Both the position numbers and the translations under genes were made by a program. The notes beneath the pieces were generated by a model, which saw only the letters and a program-made list of their open reading frames with translations, was not told the DNA's origin and ran no database searches. From VRUE01 sp963698085 (lineage in GTDB: Bacteria; Actinomycetota; Thermoleophilia; Solirubrobacterales; 70-9), in the NCBI GenBank assembly GCA_963698085.1, contig OY969122.1, forward strand, positions 1,860,001 through 1,924,000: a stretch of 64,000 nucleotides of DNA, in the 5' to 3' direction. How positions within the stretch are numbered: the first letter of the stretch is position 1; each line of letters starts with the position of its first letter. Shown piece after piece: positions 51,689 through 60,572 of this stretch.

Positions 51689-52993
51689 CTAGCCCGGGTC
51701 GGCGACCAGGGCTTTGCCGTCGTCCTCGGGCATGACGAGGATCGCGCCCTCGCCGGTCACGTAAGCCTCCTCGCCGTGGTAGACGACGTCCATGCCGATC
51801 GCCTCGTCGTGCTCGCTCGCCCGCAGCGGCATCACTGCGCCGACCAGTTTCAGCAGGATGAAGGTGGCGATGAAGGCGTAAGCCGGCGTCACCACCGCCG
51901 CCACCGCCTGCGACCAGAACTGGCCGGCGTCGCCGTAGAAGAGGCCGTCGGCGACGCCGTTCCAGCCGATCTGGGCGACCAGGCCGAGGAAGAGGATGCC
52001 GGTGAAGCCGGCGACGCCGTGGGCCGCGAGTACGTCGAGCGTCTCGTCGACCCGCGTGCGCGGGCGCCAGACGATTATCGCGTAGCAGGGAATGGCGCCG
52101 AGGAAGCCGAGAACCATCGCCCAACCGGGGCTGATGAAGCCACCCGCGGGGGTGATCAGGACACAGCCGACGATGATCGCGGTGGCGGCGCCGATCGCGG
52201 TCACTTTGCGGCCGCGGATCAGGTCGAGCACGAACCAGGTGAGCAGCGCGCAGGCCGGCGTCAGCAGGGTGTTGACGAAGGCGAGCACACTCGCATCGTT
52301 GGCGCCAAGGCCGCTGCCTCCGTTGAAGCCGAACCAGCCGAACCAGAGCAGGCCGGCGCCGACCAGCACGTAGACGGCGTTGTGGGGGAGGAGCGCTTGT
52401 CGGCCGTAGTCCTTGCGGGCGCCGACCACCAGCGCTGCTGCGAGAGCGGAAAAGCCCGAGCCCATCTCGACCGGGACGCCGCCGGCGAAGTCAAGCGTTC
52501 CCTGCTCGGCGAGCCAGCCGCCGCCGAAGGCCCAGTGGGCGAGCACGGCGTAGACCACGATCGACCAGAGCGCGGCAAAGACCATGAAGGCGCCGAAGCG
52601 CATCCGCTCGACCACGGCGCCGGAGATCAGCGCCACGGTGATGATGCAGAAGGTCCCCTGGAATGCCATGAAGAGGAGGTGGGGGATCGTCCCTTCGCCG
52701 CGCGGCTCGAAGCCGACGCCGTTGAGGCCGGCGTGGCCGAGCCCGCCGATCAAGGCGCCTTCTCCGTCGAAGGCAAGCGAGTAGCCGAGCAGCGCCCAGG
52801 TGACGCCGGCGATCCCAATCGCGGCGACGCACATCATGAAGGTGTTGAGCGTGTTCTTGGCTCGAACCAGGCCGGCGTAGAAGAGGCCGAGCGCGATCGT
52901 CATCATCAGGACGAGCGCGGTTGCGGCGAGCATCCAGGCGGTATCGCCGGTGTCGACCTGGGCGAGGGGGAGGACCGCGGTGAGCGCGCTCAT
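51689..52993 (-). CDS. amt: ammonium transporter
   Basis: 434 residues, eleven hydrophobic helices. Amt landmarks: LVLMMTIALGLFYAGLVRAKN, the family signature region DFAGGVPVEMGSGFSALAAA (usually DFAGG-VHxxxG; here the His is replaced by PVE), and SVLAFVNTLLTPACALLTW near the second conserved block. Imports ammonium. Overlaps the PII gene upstream by four bases; the pair is a classical nitrogen-control operon. Confidence 0.9.
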   Translation of the reverse strand: MSALTAVLPLAQVDTGDTAWMLAATALVLMMTIALGLFYAGLVRAKNTLNTFMMCVAAIGIAGVTWALLGYSLAFDGEGALIGGLGHAGLNGVGFEPRGEGTIPHLLFMAFQGTFCIITVALISGAVVERMRFGAFMVFAALWSIVVYAVLAHWAFGGGWLAEQGTLDFAGGVPVEMGSGFSALAAALVVGARKDYGRQALLPHNAVYVLVGAGLLWFGWFGFNGGSGLGANDASVLAFVNTLLTPACALLTWFVLDLIRGRKVTAIGAATAIIVGCVLITPAGGFISPGWAMVLGFLGAIPCYAIIVWRPRTRVDETLDVLAAHGVAGFTGILFLGLVAQIGWNGVADGLFYGDAGQFWSQAVAAVVTPAYAFIATFILLKLVGAVMPLRASEHDEAIGMDVVYHGEEAYVTGEGAILVMPEDDGKALVADPG

Positions 52994-53346
52994 CGCTTCG
53001 CCACCGGGGTGACTGCGGCCTCGGCGGACTCGCCGGTCCTGATCCGCACCGCCTGCTCGAGCGGCACGACGAAGATCTTGCCGTCGCCAACCTCGCCGGT
53101 GCGGGCGCCGTCGCAGAGCGCCTCGACGGTCGGCTGCACGAAGTCGTCGGAAACGGCGACCTCAAAGCGGACCTTCTCGGAGAGCCCCATCTGCACGGTC
53201 GTGCCGCGGTAGGTCTCGACCCGCTCGAGCTCACCGCCGTGGCCCTGCACGCGGCTCAGCGAGACCCCGCGCACCTCCGCTCGGTACAGCGCTTCCAGCA
53301 CGTCGTTGGCCTTCTCGGGCCGCACGATGCCGATCACCAGTTTCAA
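52990..53346 (-). CDS. PII-family signal protein without the modifiable Tyr
   Basis: 118 residues from TTG 53346. KLVIGIVRPEKANDVLEALY and GVSLSRVQGHGG are clear PII features, and GEVGDGKIFVVPLEQAVRIR is the C-terminal signature. In the T-loop, the usual RGAEYxVD reads RGTTVQMG, so the Tyr that is uridylylated or adenylylated is absent. It may be regulated only by ATP/ADP and 2-oxoglutarate, or belong to a PII-like branch. Gates the adjacent Amt. Confidence 0.88.
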   Translation of the reverse strand: MKLVIGIVRPEKANDVLEALYRAEVRGVSLSRVQGHGGELERVETYRGTTVQMGLSEKVRFEVAVSDDFVQPTVEALCDGARTGEVGDGKIFVVPLEQAVRIRTGESAEAAVTPVAKR

Positions 53347-53449
53347 GGCTTCTCTCCTCTCCCGTCTCCCAAAGCTAGAGCGGAGCGAGCCTAACCGATT
53401 GAATTACGGCGTGCGCTCCTCGACGATCTCGTCGACGCCATTGGTTCGC

Positions 53450-54187
53450 CTACTCGCCTGAGGCGCGATGCACTTCGGTAGCCGTTGCCTGGTCGCGGGG
53501 GCGGACGACGATCTCATCGATGTTGACGTGGGGCGGTTGAGCGACGGCCCAGCGGATGCACTCGGCGACGTCCTCGGCGCACAGGGGCTGCATTCCCGCG
53601 TAGACGCGCCGCGCCGCCTCCTCGTCGCCGCCGAAGCGAACCAGCGAGAACTCGGTCTCGACCATGCCCGGCGCGATCTCGGTCACCCGCACCGGCTGCC
53701 CCAGCAGCTCCAGCCGCAGGTTGCGCAGCAGCGAGCGCTGCGCGTGCTTGGCGGCGATGTAGCCGGCGCCGCCGCGGTAAGACTCGAAGCCGGCGATGCT
53801 GGTGACGGCGACGAGGTGACCGTCGCCCGACTCGACAAGCCGCGGCAGCAGCGCCCGCGTCATCCGCATCGTGCCGAGCACGTTGGACTCATACATCGCG
53901 CGCCACTGCTCTTCGTCGGCCTCGGCGAGCGCGCCGAGGCCGAGCGCGCCGCCGGCGTTGTTGACCAGCACGTCGCAGCGCGGCACCCGCGCGACGAACT
54001 CCTCGACTGAGCGAGGGTCGGTCACGTCGAGGACGAACGCCTCGCCGGCTACTTCGGCGGCGACCTGCTGGACACGCCCCAGCCGCCGCGCCCCCAGTAC
54101 CACCTGGAAGCCGTCGCCGGCCAGCGCTCGCGCCGCTGCCGCCCCGATCCCGCTGGAAGCACCGGTGATTACCGCGACTCGCGCCAC
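53450..54187 (-). CDS. short-chain dehydrogenase/reductase
   Basis: 245 residues. VAVITGASSGIGAAAARALA (TGxxxGIG), DVLVNNAGGALG (NNAG), VAVTSIAGFESY (catalytic Ser) and YIAAKHAQRSL (YxxxK). Classical SDR, NAD(P)-dependent, similar to YdfG-type serine/3-hydroxy acid dehydrogenases. Downstream of a decayed VOC fragment. Confidence 0.9.
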   Translation of the reverse strand: MARVAVITGASSGIGAAAARALAGDGFQVVLGARRLGRVQQVAAEVAGEAFVLDVTDPRSVEEFVARVPRCDVLVNNAGGALGLGALAEADEEQWRAMYESNVLGTMRMTRALLPRLVESGDGHLVAVTSIAGFESYRGGAGYIAAKHAQRSLLRNLRLELLGQPVRVTEIAPGMVETEFSLVRFGGDEEAARRVYAGMQPLCAEDVAECIRWAVAQPPHVNIDEIVVRPRDQATATEVHRASGE

Positions 54188-54192
54188 GCCGA

Positions 54193-54270
54193 CTACTCGC
54201 CGATCAGCTCGATGCGGTACCCGTCAGGGTCGGGGAGGAGGGTTCTGGCCGTGGAATCAGCCAAAGCTCA
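54193..54270 (-). pseudogene. duplicated 3' fragment of a glyoxalase (VOC) gene
   Basis: Minus strand from about 54270 encodes ARTLLPDPDGYRIELIGE followed by TAG at 54195-54193, nearly identical to the last residues (RDPDGYRIEIIGE) of the VOC gene at 54510-54890. The rest of the gene is absent. It overlaps the 3' end of a small membrane-protein gene. Confidence 0.55.
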
Positions 54271-54445
54271 CCTCCCACTCCCAGAGACCTAGTTCGGCGC
54301 CGAGCAGGACGATGAGGACGATGAGGACGACGAGGGCGGCGATGGCGCTGAAGGCGATATAGAGAGCCAAAAGCCCAACGACGGGGATCAAAGTCCACTT
54401 GGCGATCTGCTGCAAACGCTTGGACCAGGTAACGCTCTCGTTCAT
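54257..54445 (-). CDS. small membrane protein, hypothetical
   Basis: 62 residues from ATG 54445 (a GTG or upstream ATG is less likely). Basic N-terminus (WSKRLQQIAKW) then one long or two short helices (LIPVVGLLALYIAFSAIA, ALVVLIVLIVLLGAELGL) and an acidic end. Not recognised; lies between the VOC gene and its fragment. Confidence 0.5.
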   Translation of the reverse strand: MNESVTWSKRLQQIAKWTLIPVVGLLALYIAFSAIAALVVLIVLIVLLGAELGLWEWEVSFG

Positions 54446-54509
54446 GACAGCCAAGTACCCCAAAGCCTACGTAGGGTCACACAAGATCTGTGGCCTATCG
54501 AGGCTCAAC

Positions 54510-54890
54510 CTACTCTCCAATTATCTCAATTCGGTACCCGTCCGGGTCGCGGACGAAGGCGATGCGGTGGCCCTCGGTGCGGCCGCCGGGGCGGTAGGGG
54601 GGCTTCTCGGGCTCGATGCCCTGAGCGGCGAGGCTCTCCAGGGTGCCGTCGAGGTCCTCGACGATCAGGGCGATGTGGTTGTAGCCGCTGCCGTGGTCGT
54701 AGTTGGTGACGCCGTGGTTGTAGGTCAGCTCTAGGCGGGGGATCTCTTCGCCGGGCATCCCCATGAAGACGTTGATCGCCTCGTCGCCGATCGGCATCCG
54801 CCGCACCTCCTCGAAGCCGAGCTTCTCGTAGAAGGCGACCGATCGGTCGATGTCGCCGATCCGGTAGCAGGTGTGGAGGAAGCTCGGCAT
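54510..54890 (-). CDS. VOC protein, lactoylglutathione-lyase-like
   Basis: 126 residues. HTCYRIGDIDRSVAFYEKLG (metal His), RLELTYNHG (Glu), GYNHIALIVEDLDGT (His) and GYRIEIIGE (Glu) give the four-ligand set of glyoxalase I. Detoxifies methylglyoxal adducts, or acts on a related thiol conjugate, since actinobacteria lack glutathione. Divergent from an alpha/beta hydrolase gene with 31 bp between starts. Confidence 0.88.
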   Translation of the reverse strand: MPSFLHTCYRIGDIDRSVAFYEKLGFEEVRRMPIGDEAINVFMGMPGEEIPRLELTYNHGVTNYDHGSGYNHIALIVEDLDGTLESLAAQGIEPEKPPYRPGGRTEGHRIAFVRDPDGYRIEIIGE

Positions 54891-54908
54891 GCGATCTTCT
54901 CCGCAGGG

Positions 54909-54914
54909 TACTGT
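54909..54914 (+). promoter_or_regulatory. -10 box TACTGT for the alpha/beta hydrolase gene
   Basis: TACTGT (TANNNT) lies 7 nt before ATG 54922 and inside the short divergent region, pointing to a leaderless transcript and to that ATG as start. Confidence 0.45.
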
Positions 54915-54921
54915 CTCTCCG

Positions 54922-55818
54922 ATGAGCGAGACGCGGGTCAGGACCGCGACCGTGCACGGCCATGCGGTCTCCTACCTTCAGGCCGGCGAGGGCCCGGTGT
55001 TGCTGCTCGTCCACGGCATCGCCGGCAGCTGCGAGCACTGGCGCGAGGTGGTCGAGCCGCTCGCCCGCGACCACACCGTGATCGCCCCCGACTTTCCCGG
55101 TCACGGCGCTTCGGAGGCGGGCGGCGGCGACTACTCGATCGGAGCGTTGGCCGGCACTCTGCGCGACCTGCTGCTGGCGCTCGGCCATGAGCGCGCCACC
55201 GTGGTCGGCCACTCGCTCGGCGGCGGCGTGGCGATGCAGCTCGCCTACCAGCACCCCGAGATGATCGAACGCCTGGTGCTCGTCTCCAGCGGCGGGCTCG
55301 GCCCGGACGTGAGCCCCGTCCTGCGCGCCGCCGCCCTCCCGGGTGCCGATCTCTTCATTTCACTTACCGCGGGCGCCGGCCAGCGTGTCGGCTCCGCTCT
55401 GGGCCGTGGGCTGAAGGCGATCGGATTGCGGCCCAACGCTGACGTCGCCGAGGTGGCGCGTGCCTACGCCTCGCTCAAGGACCCCGCCCGGCGCGCCGCC
55501 TTCCTCGACACCTTGAAGGCGGTCGTCGGCACCCGCGGCCAGCGCGTCGACGCCAGCGATCGCCTCTATCTGGCCGAAGCGGTGCCGGTGCTGATCGTCT
55601 GGGGCGCGCGCGACTCGATCATCCCCGTCCGCCATGGTGCAGACGCCGTGCGAGCCATTCCGGGCAGCCGACTGGAGGTCTTCGACGACGTCGGCCACAT
55701 GCCGCAGCTCGAGGCCCCCGGCCGCTTCATCGCCGTGCTCGAGCGGTTCCTGCGCGAGACCGATCCCGTCCAATTCGACCGCGACGAGTGGCGGGCGAGG
55801 ATCAGGGGCGCGGCCTGA
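54922..55818 (+). CDS. alpha/beta hydrolase
   Basis: 298 residues from ATG 54922. LLLVHGIAGSCEHWREVV (oxyanion HG), DFPGHGASEAG, VVGHSLGGGVAMQLAY (nucleophile GHSLG), VLIVWGARDSIIPV (Asp) and FDDVGHMPQLEAP (His). Likely esterase or hydrolase of a small ester. Followed 83 bp later by the penicillin-binding protein with its own promoter. Confidence 0.9.
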   Translation: MSETRVRTATVHGHAVSYLQAGEGPVLLLVHGIAGSCEHWREVVEPLARDHTVIAPDFPGHGASEAGGGDYSIGALAGTLRDLLLALGHERATVVGHSLGGGVAMQLAYQHPEMIERLVLVSSGGLGPDVSPVLRAAALPGADLFISLTAGAGQRVGSALGRGLKAIGLRPNADVAEVARAYASLKDPARRAAFLDTLKAVVGTRGQRVDASDRLYLAEAVPVLIVWGARDSIIPVRHGADAVRAIPGSRLEVFDDVGHMPQLEAPGRFIAVLERFLRETDPVQFDRDEWRARIRGAA

Positions 55819-55887
55819 CAGGCCCTCTCCTTTACGCACGCGAAATTGCGCTTGCCAGAGCGGAATGAGCCGGTAAGGTCGGCTCAA

Positions 55888-55893
55888 TAGAAT
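55888..55893 (+). promoter_or_regulatory. -10 box TAGAAT for the penicillin-binding protein gene
   Basis: TAGAAT is 8 nt before ATG 55902. A small inverted repeat GAGCCG/CGGCTC (55867-55885) lies immediately upstream. Confidence 0.5.
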
Positions 55894-55901
55894 TTTCCCC
55901 G

Positions 55902-58055
55902 ATGACGCCCCGGGAACGACGGCTGCGACGCAGGACACATCGCGCAAGCTGGAAGAAGAAATTTCTCATCCCGCTCGGGGCGCTTGCCCTTGCCCTGGCC
56001 GTGGCCGGCACGGTGGCCGCGAGCTGGGCGATCGACGTCTACAACTCGGCGCCGCCGCTCGCCAGCCTCAAGCCCGTGCAGAAGGGCCGCTCCTCGGCAA
56101 TCTACGCGGCTGATGGCAGCCTGATCGGCTTCATTCGCGCCAGCAGCATCCGCCAGCCTGTGCCCTCCCGGGCGCTGCCGCAGAACCTCAAATACGCCAC
56201 GGTGGCGATCGAGGATCGCAACTTCTTCGAGCACGGCGCGATCGACCCGGCCGGCATCGCCCGCGCCGCCTGGAAGAACCTGCTCGCTGGCGGCAAGCCG
56301 GTGCAGGGAGCCTCGACGATTACCCAGCAGCTCGTCCGCAATCTCTACATCCGCAACCCCGAACCGACGATCGAGCGCAAGCTCGTCGAAGCTCACCTCG
56401 CCTACGAGCAGGAGGAAAAACACTCCAAGAAGCGGATCTTGACCGAATACCTCAACACCGCCCCCTACGGAACGGTCGAAGGCGAGACGGCGGTGGGCGC
56501 CGAGGCGGCGGCGCAGACCTACTACGGCAAGCCCGCGAAGGAGCTCGACTTGACCGAGGCGGCGATGATCGCCGGCCTGCCGCAGGCGCCCTCTGAATAC
56601 AACCCGCTGCTCGATCCGCGCGCCGCGCTGGAGCGCCGCAACCAGGTGCTGGAGGCGATGGAGGAGCAGGGCTACATCACGCCCTCCGAATACAGCAAGG
56701 CGATCGAGGAGGGCCTCGACTTGGACCCCGGCCACAAGTACCGGGTGATCCGCGACCGCTTCCTCTTCGACCTCGTCCAGCAGGAGCTGATCGACAAATA
56801 CGGCCTCAACACGGTCCGCTACGGCGGCCTCAAGGCCTACACGACGATCGATCCCGAGTTGCAGGAACGAGCGCAGGAAGCAGTCGACTACTGCGGTGTC
56901 TGCTACCCCGGGGGTGGCCCGGCGGCCGGCCTCGCCTCGGTCGATCCCTCCAACGGCGAGATCGTCGCCCTCGCCTCGACCGAAGGCTCCGAAGACGAAA
57001 GCGAATTCAACTACGCCTGGCAGGCGCATCGCCAGCCGGGCTCCTCGTTCAAGACCTTCGTCCTCGCGACCGCGATCAAGCAGGGGATCGACCCCGACAC
57101 CACCTACTACGACGGCACTTCGCCGAAGACGCTGGACCTGCCGGGTGCCGGCCCGCCCTGGGTCGTCAACAACGCCGAGCCGAGCGGCGGCACGATGTCG
57201 CTCGCCTCGGCCACCTGGCACTCGACCAACGTCGTCTTCGCCCAGCTCGACCTCGACGTCGGGCCCGAGAACGTGACCCAGATGGCGCGCCAGATGGGGA
57301 TCGAAGCGCCGCTGGAATCGGTCCCGGCCGAGGCGCTCGGCGGGCTCGCCGTCGGCGTCACGCCGCTGGAAATGGCGAGCGGCTATGCAACGCTGGCCAG
57401 CGGTGGGATTCACCACGAGCCGACCGCGCTCGCTCGGGTCGAGTTCCCCAGCGGCGAAGTCGACGAACCCGATCCAGATGCCGGCGAGCGGGTGCTGAGC
57501 GAGGGCGAGGCGTATGAAGTCACGCGGCTGCTCGAAGGCGTGATCACGCAGGGAACCGGCGCCGGCTACACCTCGATCGGCTGCCAGGCGGCCGGCAAGA
57601 CCGGCACCTCTGAGGAGCTCTCGGACGCCTGGTTCGCTGGCTACACGCCGCTCTACTCGACCGCGGTCTGGGTCGGCCACCCGGCCTCGCGCGAAGCGAC
57701 CGGATACGGCGGTCCGACCGCCGGGCCGATCTGGCGCTCCTTCATGGAAGCGGCGAACAGCGAATGCGCCGAATTCGAGGTTCCGGCCGGCATGCCAGAG
57801 CTGGAGGGCTTCGACAGCGATCAGACGACCGGCTCGGCCGGCTCCTACGGCGAAGGCGAAGAAGAATTCGAAGGAGAAGAAACGGAAGGCGAGGAGCCCT
57901 CTGAGAAAGAGGACGGTGGCGACGAGGATTCCGAAGGCGGCGAGGCTGCGCCGGAAGCCGAGCCCGCCCCCGAAGCTGCACCCGCCCCGGCGCCCGCACC
58001 CGCCCCGGCATCGCCCGGCGGTGGGGTGTCGGCCGGCGGCGTCGCCGCTGGGTGA
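55902..58055 (+). CDS. bifunctional penicillin-binding protein (class A)
   Basis: 717 residues. One N-terminal membrane helix (LALALAVAGTVAASWAI). Glycosyltransferase GT51 motifs: AIEDRNFFEHGAIDPAGIAR, GASTITQQLVRN and RKLVEAHLAYEQEE. Transpeptidase motifs: PGSSFKTFV (SxxK), WHSTNVVF (SxN) and AAGKTGTSEELSDAWF (KTGT). Ends in a long acidic then Ala/Pro repeat tail (about 640-717). Polymerises and cross-links peptidoglycan outside the membrane. Overlaps the RNA methyltransferase gene (GTGA). Confidence 0.93.
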   Translation: MTPRERRLRRRTHRASWKKKFLIPLGALALALAVAGTVAASWAIDVYNSAPPLASLKPVQKGRSSAIYAADGSLIGFIRASSIRQPVPSRALPQNLKYATVAIEDRNFFEHGAIDPAGIARAAWKNLLAGGKPVQGASTITQQLVRNLYIRNPEPTIERKLVEAHLAYEQEEKHSKKRILTEYLNTAPYGTVEGETAVGAEAAAQTYYGKPAKELDLTEAAMIAGLPQAPSEYNPLLDPRAALERRNQVLEAMEEQGYITPSEYSKAIEEGLDLDPGHKYRVIRDRFLFDLVQQELIDKYGLNTVRYGGLKAYTTIDPELQERAQEAVDYCGVCYPGGGPAAGLASVDPSNGEIVALASTEGSEDESEFNYAWQAHRQPGSSFKTFVLATAIKQGIDPDTTYYDGTSPKTLDLPGAGPPWVVNNAEPSGGTMSLASATWHSTNVVFAQLDLDVGPENVTQMARQMGIEAPLESVPAEALGGLAVGVTPLEMASGYATLASGGIHHEPTALARVEFPSGEVDEPDPDAGERVLSEGEAYEVTRLLEGVITQGTGAGYTSIGCQAAGKTGTSEELSDAWFAGYTPLYSTAVWVGHPASREATGYGGPTAGPIWRSFMEAANSECAEFEVPAGMPELEGFDSDQTTGSAGSYGEGEEEFEGEETEGEEPSEKEDGGDEDSEGGEAAPEAEPAPEAAPAPAPAPAPASPGGGVSAGGVAAG

Positions 58056-58834
58056 GCCGGCACGCCGGATCGGGTCATGATGCGCCGGTGAGCGAGGCCG
58101 ACGAGCAGGCGCTGATCCGACGCTTCCGCAGCGCGCGGCGCGATCGCGGCCTCGCTGTGCTGGAGGGGTTCCACGCCTTCAAGCACGCGCTGCGCTTTGG
58201 CGCTGAGGTGGAAGAGGCGGTCGCTTCCGATCCCGAACAGCTGCGGGAGCTTGCCGATGAGCTGGCGCCGGACCTCGGCGCCGCGCTCGTCGAGCGCACC
58301 ATCCCGGTCGGTGCCGAGGTCATCGCCGAGCTGGTGCCGCAGGCGCCGCGCACGGGTGTCGTCGCGATCGCGCGGCGGCCCGAGGTGGACCTCGCGAGCG
58401 TGCTCGTCGAGCAGCGCCCCGAGCCGCTGGTCCTGCTCGAGGACCCGCGGACGATGGGGAACATGGGCGCTTGCGTGCGGGTCGCCGCCGCCGCCGATGC
58501 CGCTGGGGTGATTACGACCGGCCCGAACGACCCCTGGCACCCCGACGCCCTGCGCGGCGCCGCGGGCCTCCATTTCGCCCTGCCGGTGGTCGGGGTCGCG
58601 GAGCTGCCCGCGAGCGACCGGCCGCTTGTCGCGATCGATCCCGGCGGCCAGGACCTACGCCTGGCCGAGCTGCCGCCGCGCGCGATCCTCGCCTTCGGCA
58701 CCGAGCGCTACGGGCTGAGCGACGAGCTGCTGGCGCGAGCCGATGCCCGGCTCGGCATCCCGATGCGCGCCGGCGTCTCCAGCCTCAACCTGGCGACGGC
58801 GGTCGCGGCTGTTCTCTTCGCCCAGCGCCTCTGA
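58052..58834 (+). CDS. TrmH/SpoU-family RNA 2'-O-methyltransferase
   Basis: 260 residues from GTG 58052; another GTG at 58088 begins closer to the conserved part. N-terminal substrate-binding region FRSARRDRGLAVLEGFHAFK, then SPOUT motifs LVLLEDPRTMGNMGACVRVA, ILAFGTERYGLSDELLARAD and IPMRAGVSSLNLATAVAAVL. Methylates ribose in rRNA or tRNA; the exact nucleotide is not predictable. Translationally coupled to the penicillin-binding protein. Confidence 0.9.
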   Translation: MSRHAGSGHDAPVSEADEQALIRRFRSARRDRGLAVLEGFHAFKHALRFGAEVEEAVASDPEQLRELADELAPDLGAALVERTIPVGAEVIAELVPQAPRTGVVAIARRPEVDLASVLVEQRPEPLVLLEDPRTMGNMGACVRVAAAADAAGVITTGPNDPWHPDALRGAAGLHFALPVVGVAELPASDRPLVAIDPGGQDLRLAELPPRAILAFGTERYGLSDELLARADARLGIPMRAGVSSLNLATAVAAVLFAQRL

Positions 58835-58896
58835 TTGGATCAGCGTGACGATCCATATACGATCGCCTAACCTCGTCCCCGCCGAAAGGAACCGCC

Positions 58897-59289
58897 TTGT
58901 TGCCACTCGCAGACATCAGCTTCGGTGAACTGCTCCTGATCTGTCTCGAGATCTTCTTCCTGGTGATCTGGGTCTGGATCCTTTTCACGATCATCACCGA
59001 CCTCTTCCGTGACCACGCCCTTTCGGGCTGGGCGAAGGCGGCCTGGGTGTTGTTCCTCGTCTTCATCCCCTTCCTCACGGCGCTGATCTATCTGATCGCC
59101 CGGGGCAGCGGCATGCGCGATCGCACGATCAAGGCGCAGGCGGAGGCGAAAAAGCATTTCGACGACTACGTGCGCGAGCAGGCGCACAGCTCGCCGGCGG
59201 ACGAGCTGCACAAGCTCAACGAGCTGAAGGAGAAGGGCGCCCTCTCGAGCGAGGAGTTCGACAAGGCGAAGGCCAAGCTGCTCGCCTGA
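58897..59289 (+). CDS. SHOCT-domain membrane protein
   Basis: 130 residues from TTG 58897 with AAAGGA upstream. Two N-terminal helices with a short turn, of PLDc_N type (ICLEIFFLVIWVWILFTII, WVLFLVFIPFLTALIYLIA), then a charged linker and a C-terminal SHOCT motif DELHKLNELKEKGALSSEEF, DKAKAKLLA. SHOCT domains are oligomerisation modules of unclear role. A terminator hairpin follows directly. Confidence 0.85.
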   Translation: MLPLADISFGELLLICLEIFFLVIWVWILFTIITDLFRDHALSGWAKAAWVLFLVFIPFLTALIYLIARGSGMRDRTIKAQAEAKKHFDDYVREQAHSSPADELHKLNELKEKGALSSEEFDKAKAKLLA

Positions 59290-59297
59290 TTTGCAAC

Positions 59298-59324
59298 AGG
59301 AGTTGCATGTTATTAGCAACTCCT
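59298..59324 (+). terminator. 9-bp hairpin after the SHOCT gene
   Basis: AGGAGTTGC (59298-59306) pairs with GCAACTCCT (59316-59324), loop of 9, then AACAATTAAAT. Placed 8 bp after the stop; likely intrinsic terminator. Confidence 0.65.
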
Positions 59325-59346
59325 AACAATTAAATAGCGACTTCGT

Positions 59347-59352
59347 TAGCGT
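59347..59352 (+). promoter_or_regulatory. -10 box TAGCGT for the NlpC/P60 gene
   Basis: TAGCGT lies 8 nt before ATG 59361, giving a leaderless transcript. Confidence 0.5.
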
Positions 59353-59360
59353 GACGCGCG

Positions 59361-60572
59361 ATGCGCGCCCCTGCCGGTACCTCCCGGTGGCTGCTGCTCC
59401 CGGCCACCTTGCTGCTGCTCGTGCTCTGCCTGGTGGCGAGCGCGCCGGCCGAGACCCTGCGCGAGAAACTCGACGCGACGCAGGGCAAGCTCAGCGACTT
59501 GCGCGAGAGCCAGAGCGCGGTTGCGGCATCGATTGCCGAGCAGAACCGGGCGATCGACTCGATGCTCGGCGAAGTCTCGCGCTTGCGGCAGGAACAGCTC
59601 GCGCTGGAGTCCGAACTGGCAGAGAAGCAGGCGCAGCTGGACAGCGCCAGCGCCAAGCTCGAAGCGGAGAAACGCCGCTTGGAGCGCATCCGCGATCGCT
59701 TGCAGCGGGCGCTGGAGGTGCTGCGCGACAGGCTCGTCGCGATCTATGAGGCGGGTAACCCCGACGTGATCAGCGTCGTGCTCGAATCGGAGACCTGGTC
59801 GCAGGCCAGCGTCCGCGCCGAATACCTCAACCGCATCCAGGACTACGACGACTCGGTCGCCGACCGGGTCAAGGGCCTCCGCGACGAAGCCAAGGCCGCA
59901 GTCGAGCGGATGGCGGAGATTCGGCGTCAGCTGAAGGCGGCGCGCGACGAGATCGCGGTCAGGGAGAGAGAGGCGGACGAAGCGCGAGCCGAGGCCGCGG
60001 CGCGCTTCGCCGAGCTGAAGGCGGCCCAGGCCGAGCGCCAGGAGCAGCTCGAAGCGCTGCAGTCGCGCGAATCCGCGCTGAGCGACAACTTGGCGACGAT
60101 CACCGAACAGCTGGCCAGCTCGGGAGCCTCGGTTCCCGCGACCGCCCCGGCGCCGCTCACCCCGGGGCAGAGCGCCCAGTACATCTCCGAAAGCCAGGCG
60201 AGTGTGCCGAGCAGCGCGCCACCGGCCGTGCAGGCGGCGATCGAAGCCGCCAACGCGATCGCCACCACTCCCTACGTCTGGGGCGGTGGCCATGGCTCAT
60301 TCGAATCGTCGGGCTACGACTGCTCGGGCGCTGTCAGCTATGCCCTCCATGGCGGCGGCCTCCTCGAAAGCCCGCTCGATTCGACCGGCCTGTCCACCTG
60401 GGGCGAAGCCGGCGCGGGTCAGTGGATCACGGTCTACGCCAACTCCGGTCACGCCTGGATGATCATCGCCGGGCTGGCCTTCGACACCTCCGGCGGCGCC
60501 GGCCCCCGCTGGCACCCCGAACCGGTCAACTCACCGGAAGGCTTCATCGCCCGGCATCCACCGGGCTACTAG
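59361..60572 (+). CDS. NlpC/P60 (C40) peptidoglycan hydrolase with coiled coil
   Basis: 403 residues. Signal peptide LLLPATLLLLVLCLVASAPA, then a long coiled coil (about 30-255, e.g. EKLDATQGKLSDLRESQSAV) as in RipA/PcsB-type cell-separation hydrolases, a linker, and a C-terminal NlpC/P60 domain: YVWGGGHGSFESSGYDCSGA (catalytic Cys) and NSGHAWMIIAGLAFD (His). Cleaves peptide stems during division; the coiled coil usually restrains activity until FtsEX-type activation. Its stop codon is the first base of a 52-bp palindrome. Confidence 0.9.
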   Translation: MRAPAGTSRWLLLPATLLLLVLCLVASAPAETLREKLDATQGKLSDLRESQSAVAASIAEQNRAIDSMLGEVSRLRQEQLALESELAEKQAQLDSASAKLEAEKRRLERIRDRLQRALEVLRDRLVAIYEAGNPDVISVVLESETWSQASVRAEYLNRIQDYDDSVADRVKGLRDEAKAAVERMAEIRRQLKAARDEIAVREREADEARAEAAARFAELKAAQAERQEQLEALQSRESALSDNLATITEQLASSGASVPATAPAPLTPGQSAQYISESQASVPSSAPPAVQAAIEAANAIATTPYVWGGGHGSFESSGYDCSGAVSYALHGGGLLESPLDSTGLSTWGEAGAGQWITVYANSGHAWMIIAGLAFDTSGGAGPRWHPEPVNSPEGFIARHPPGY

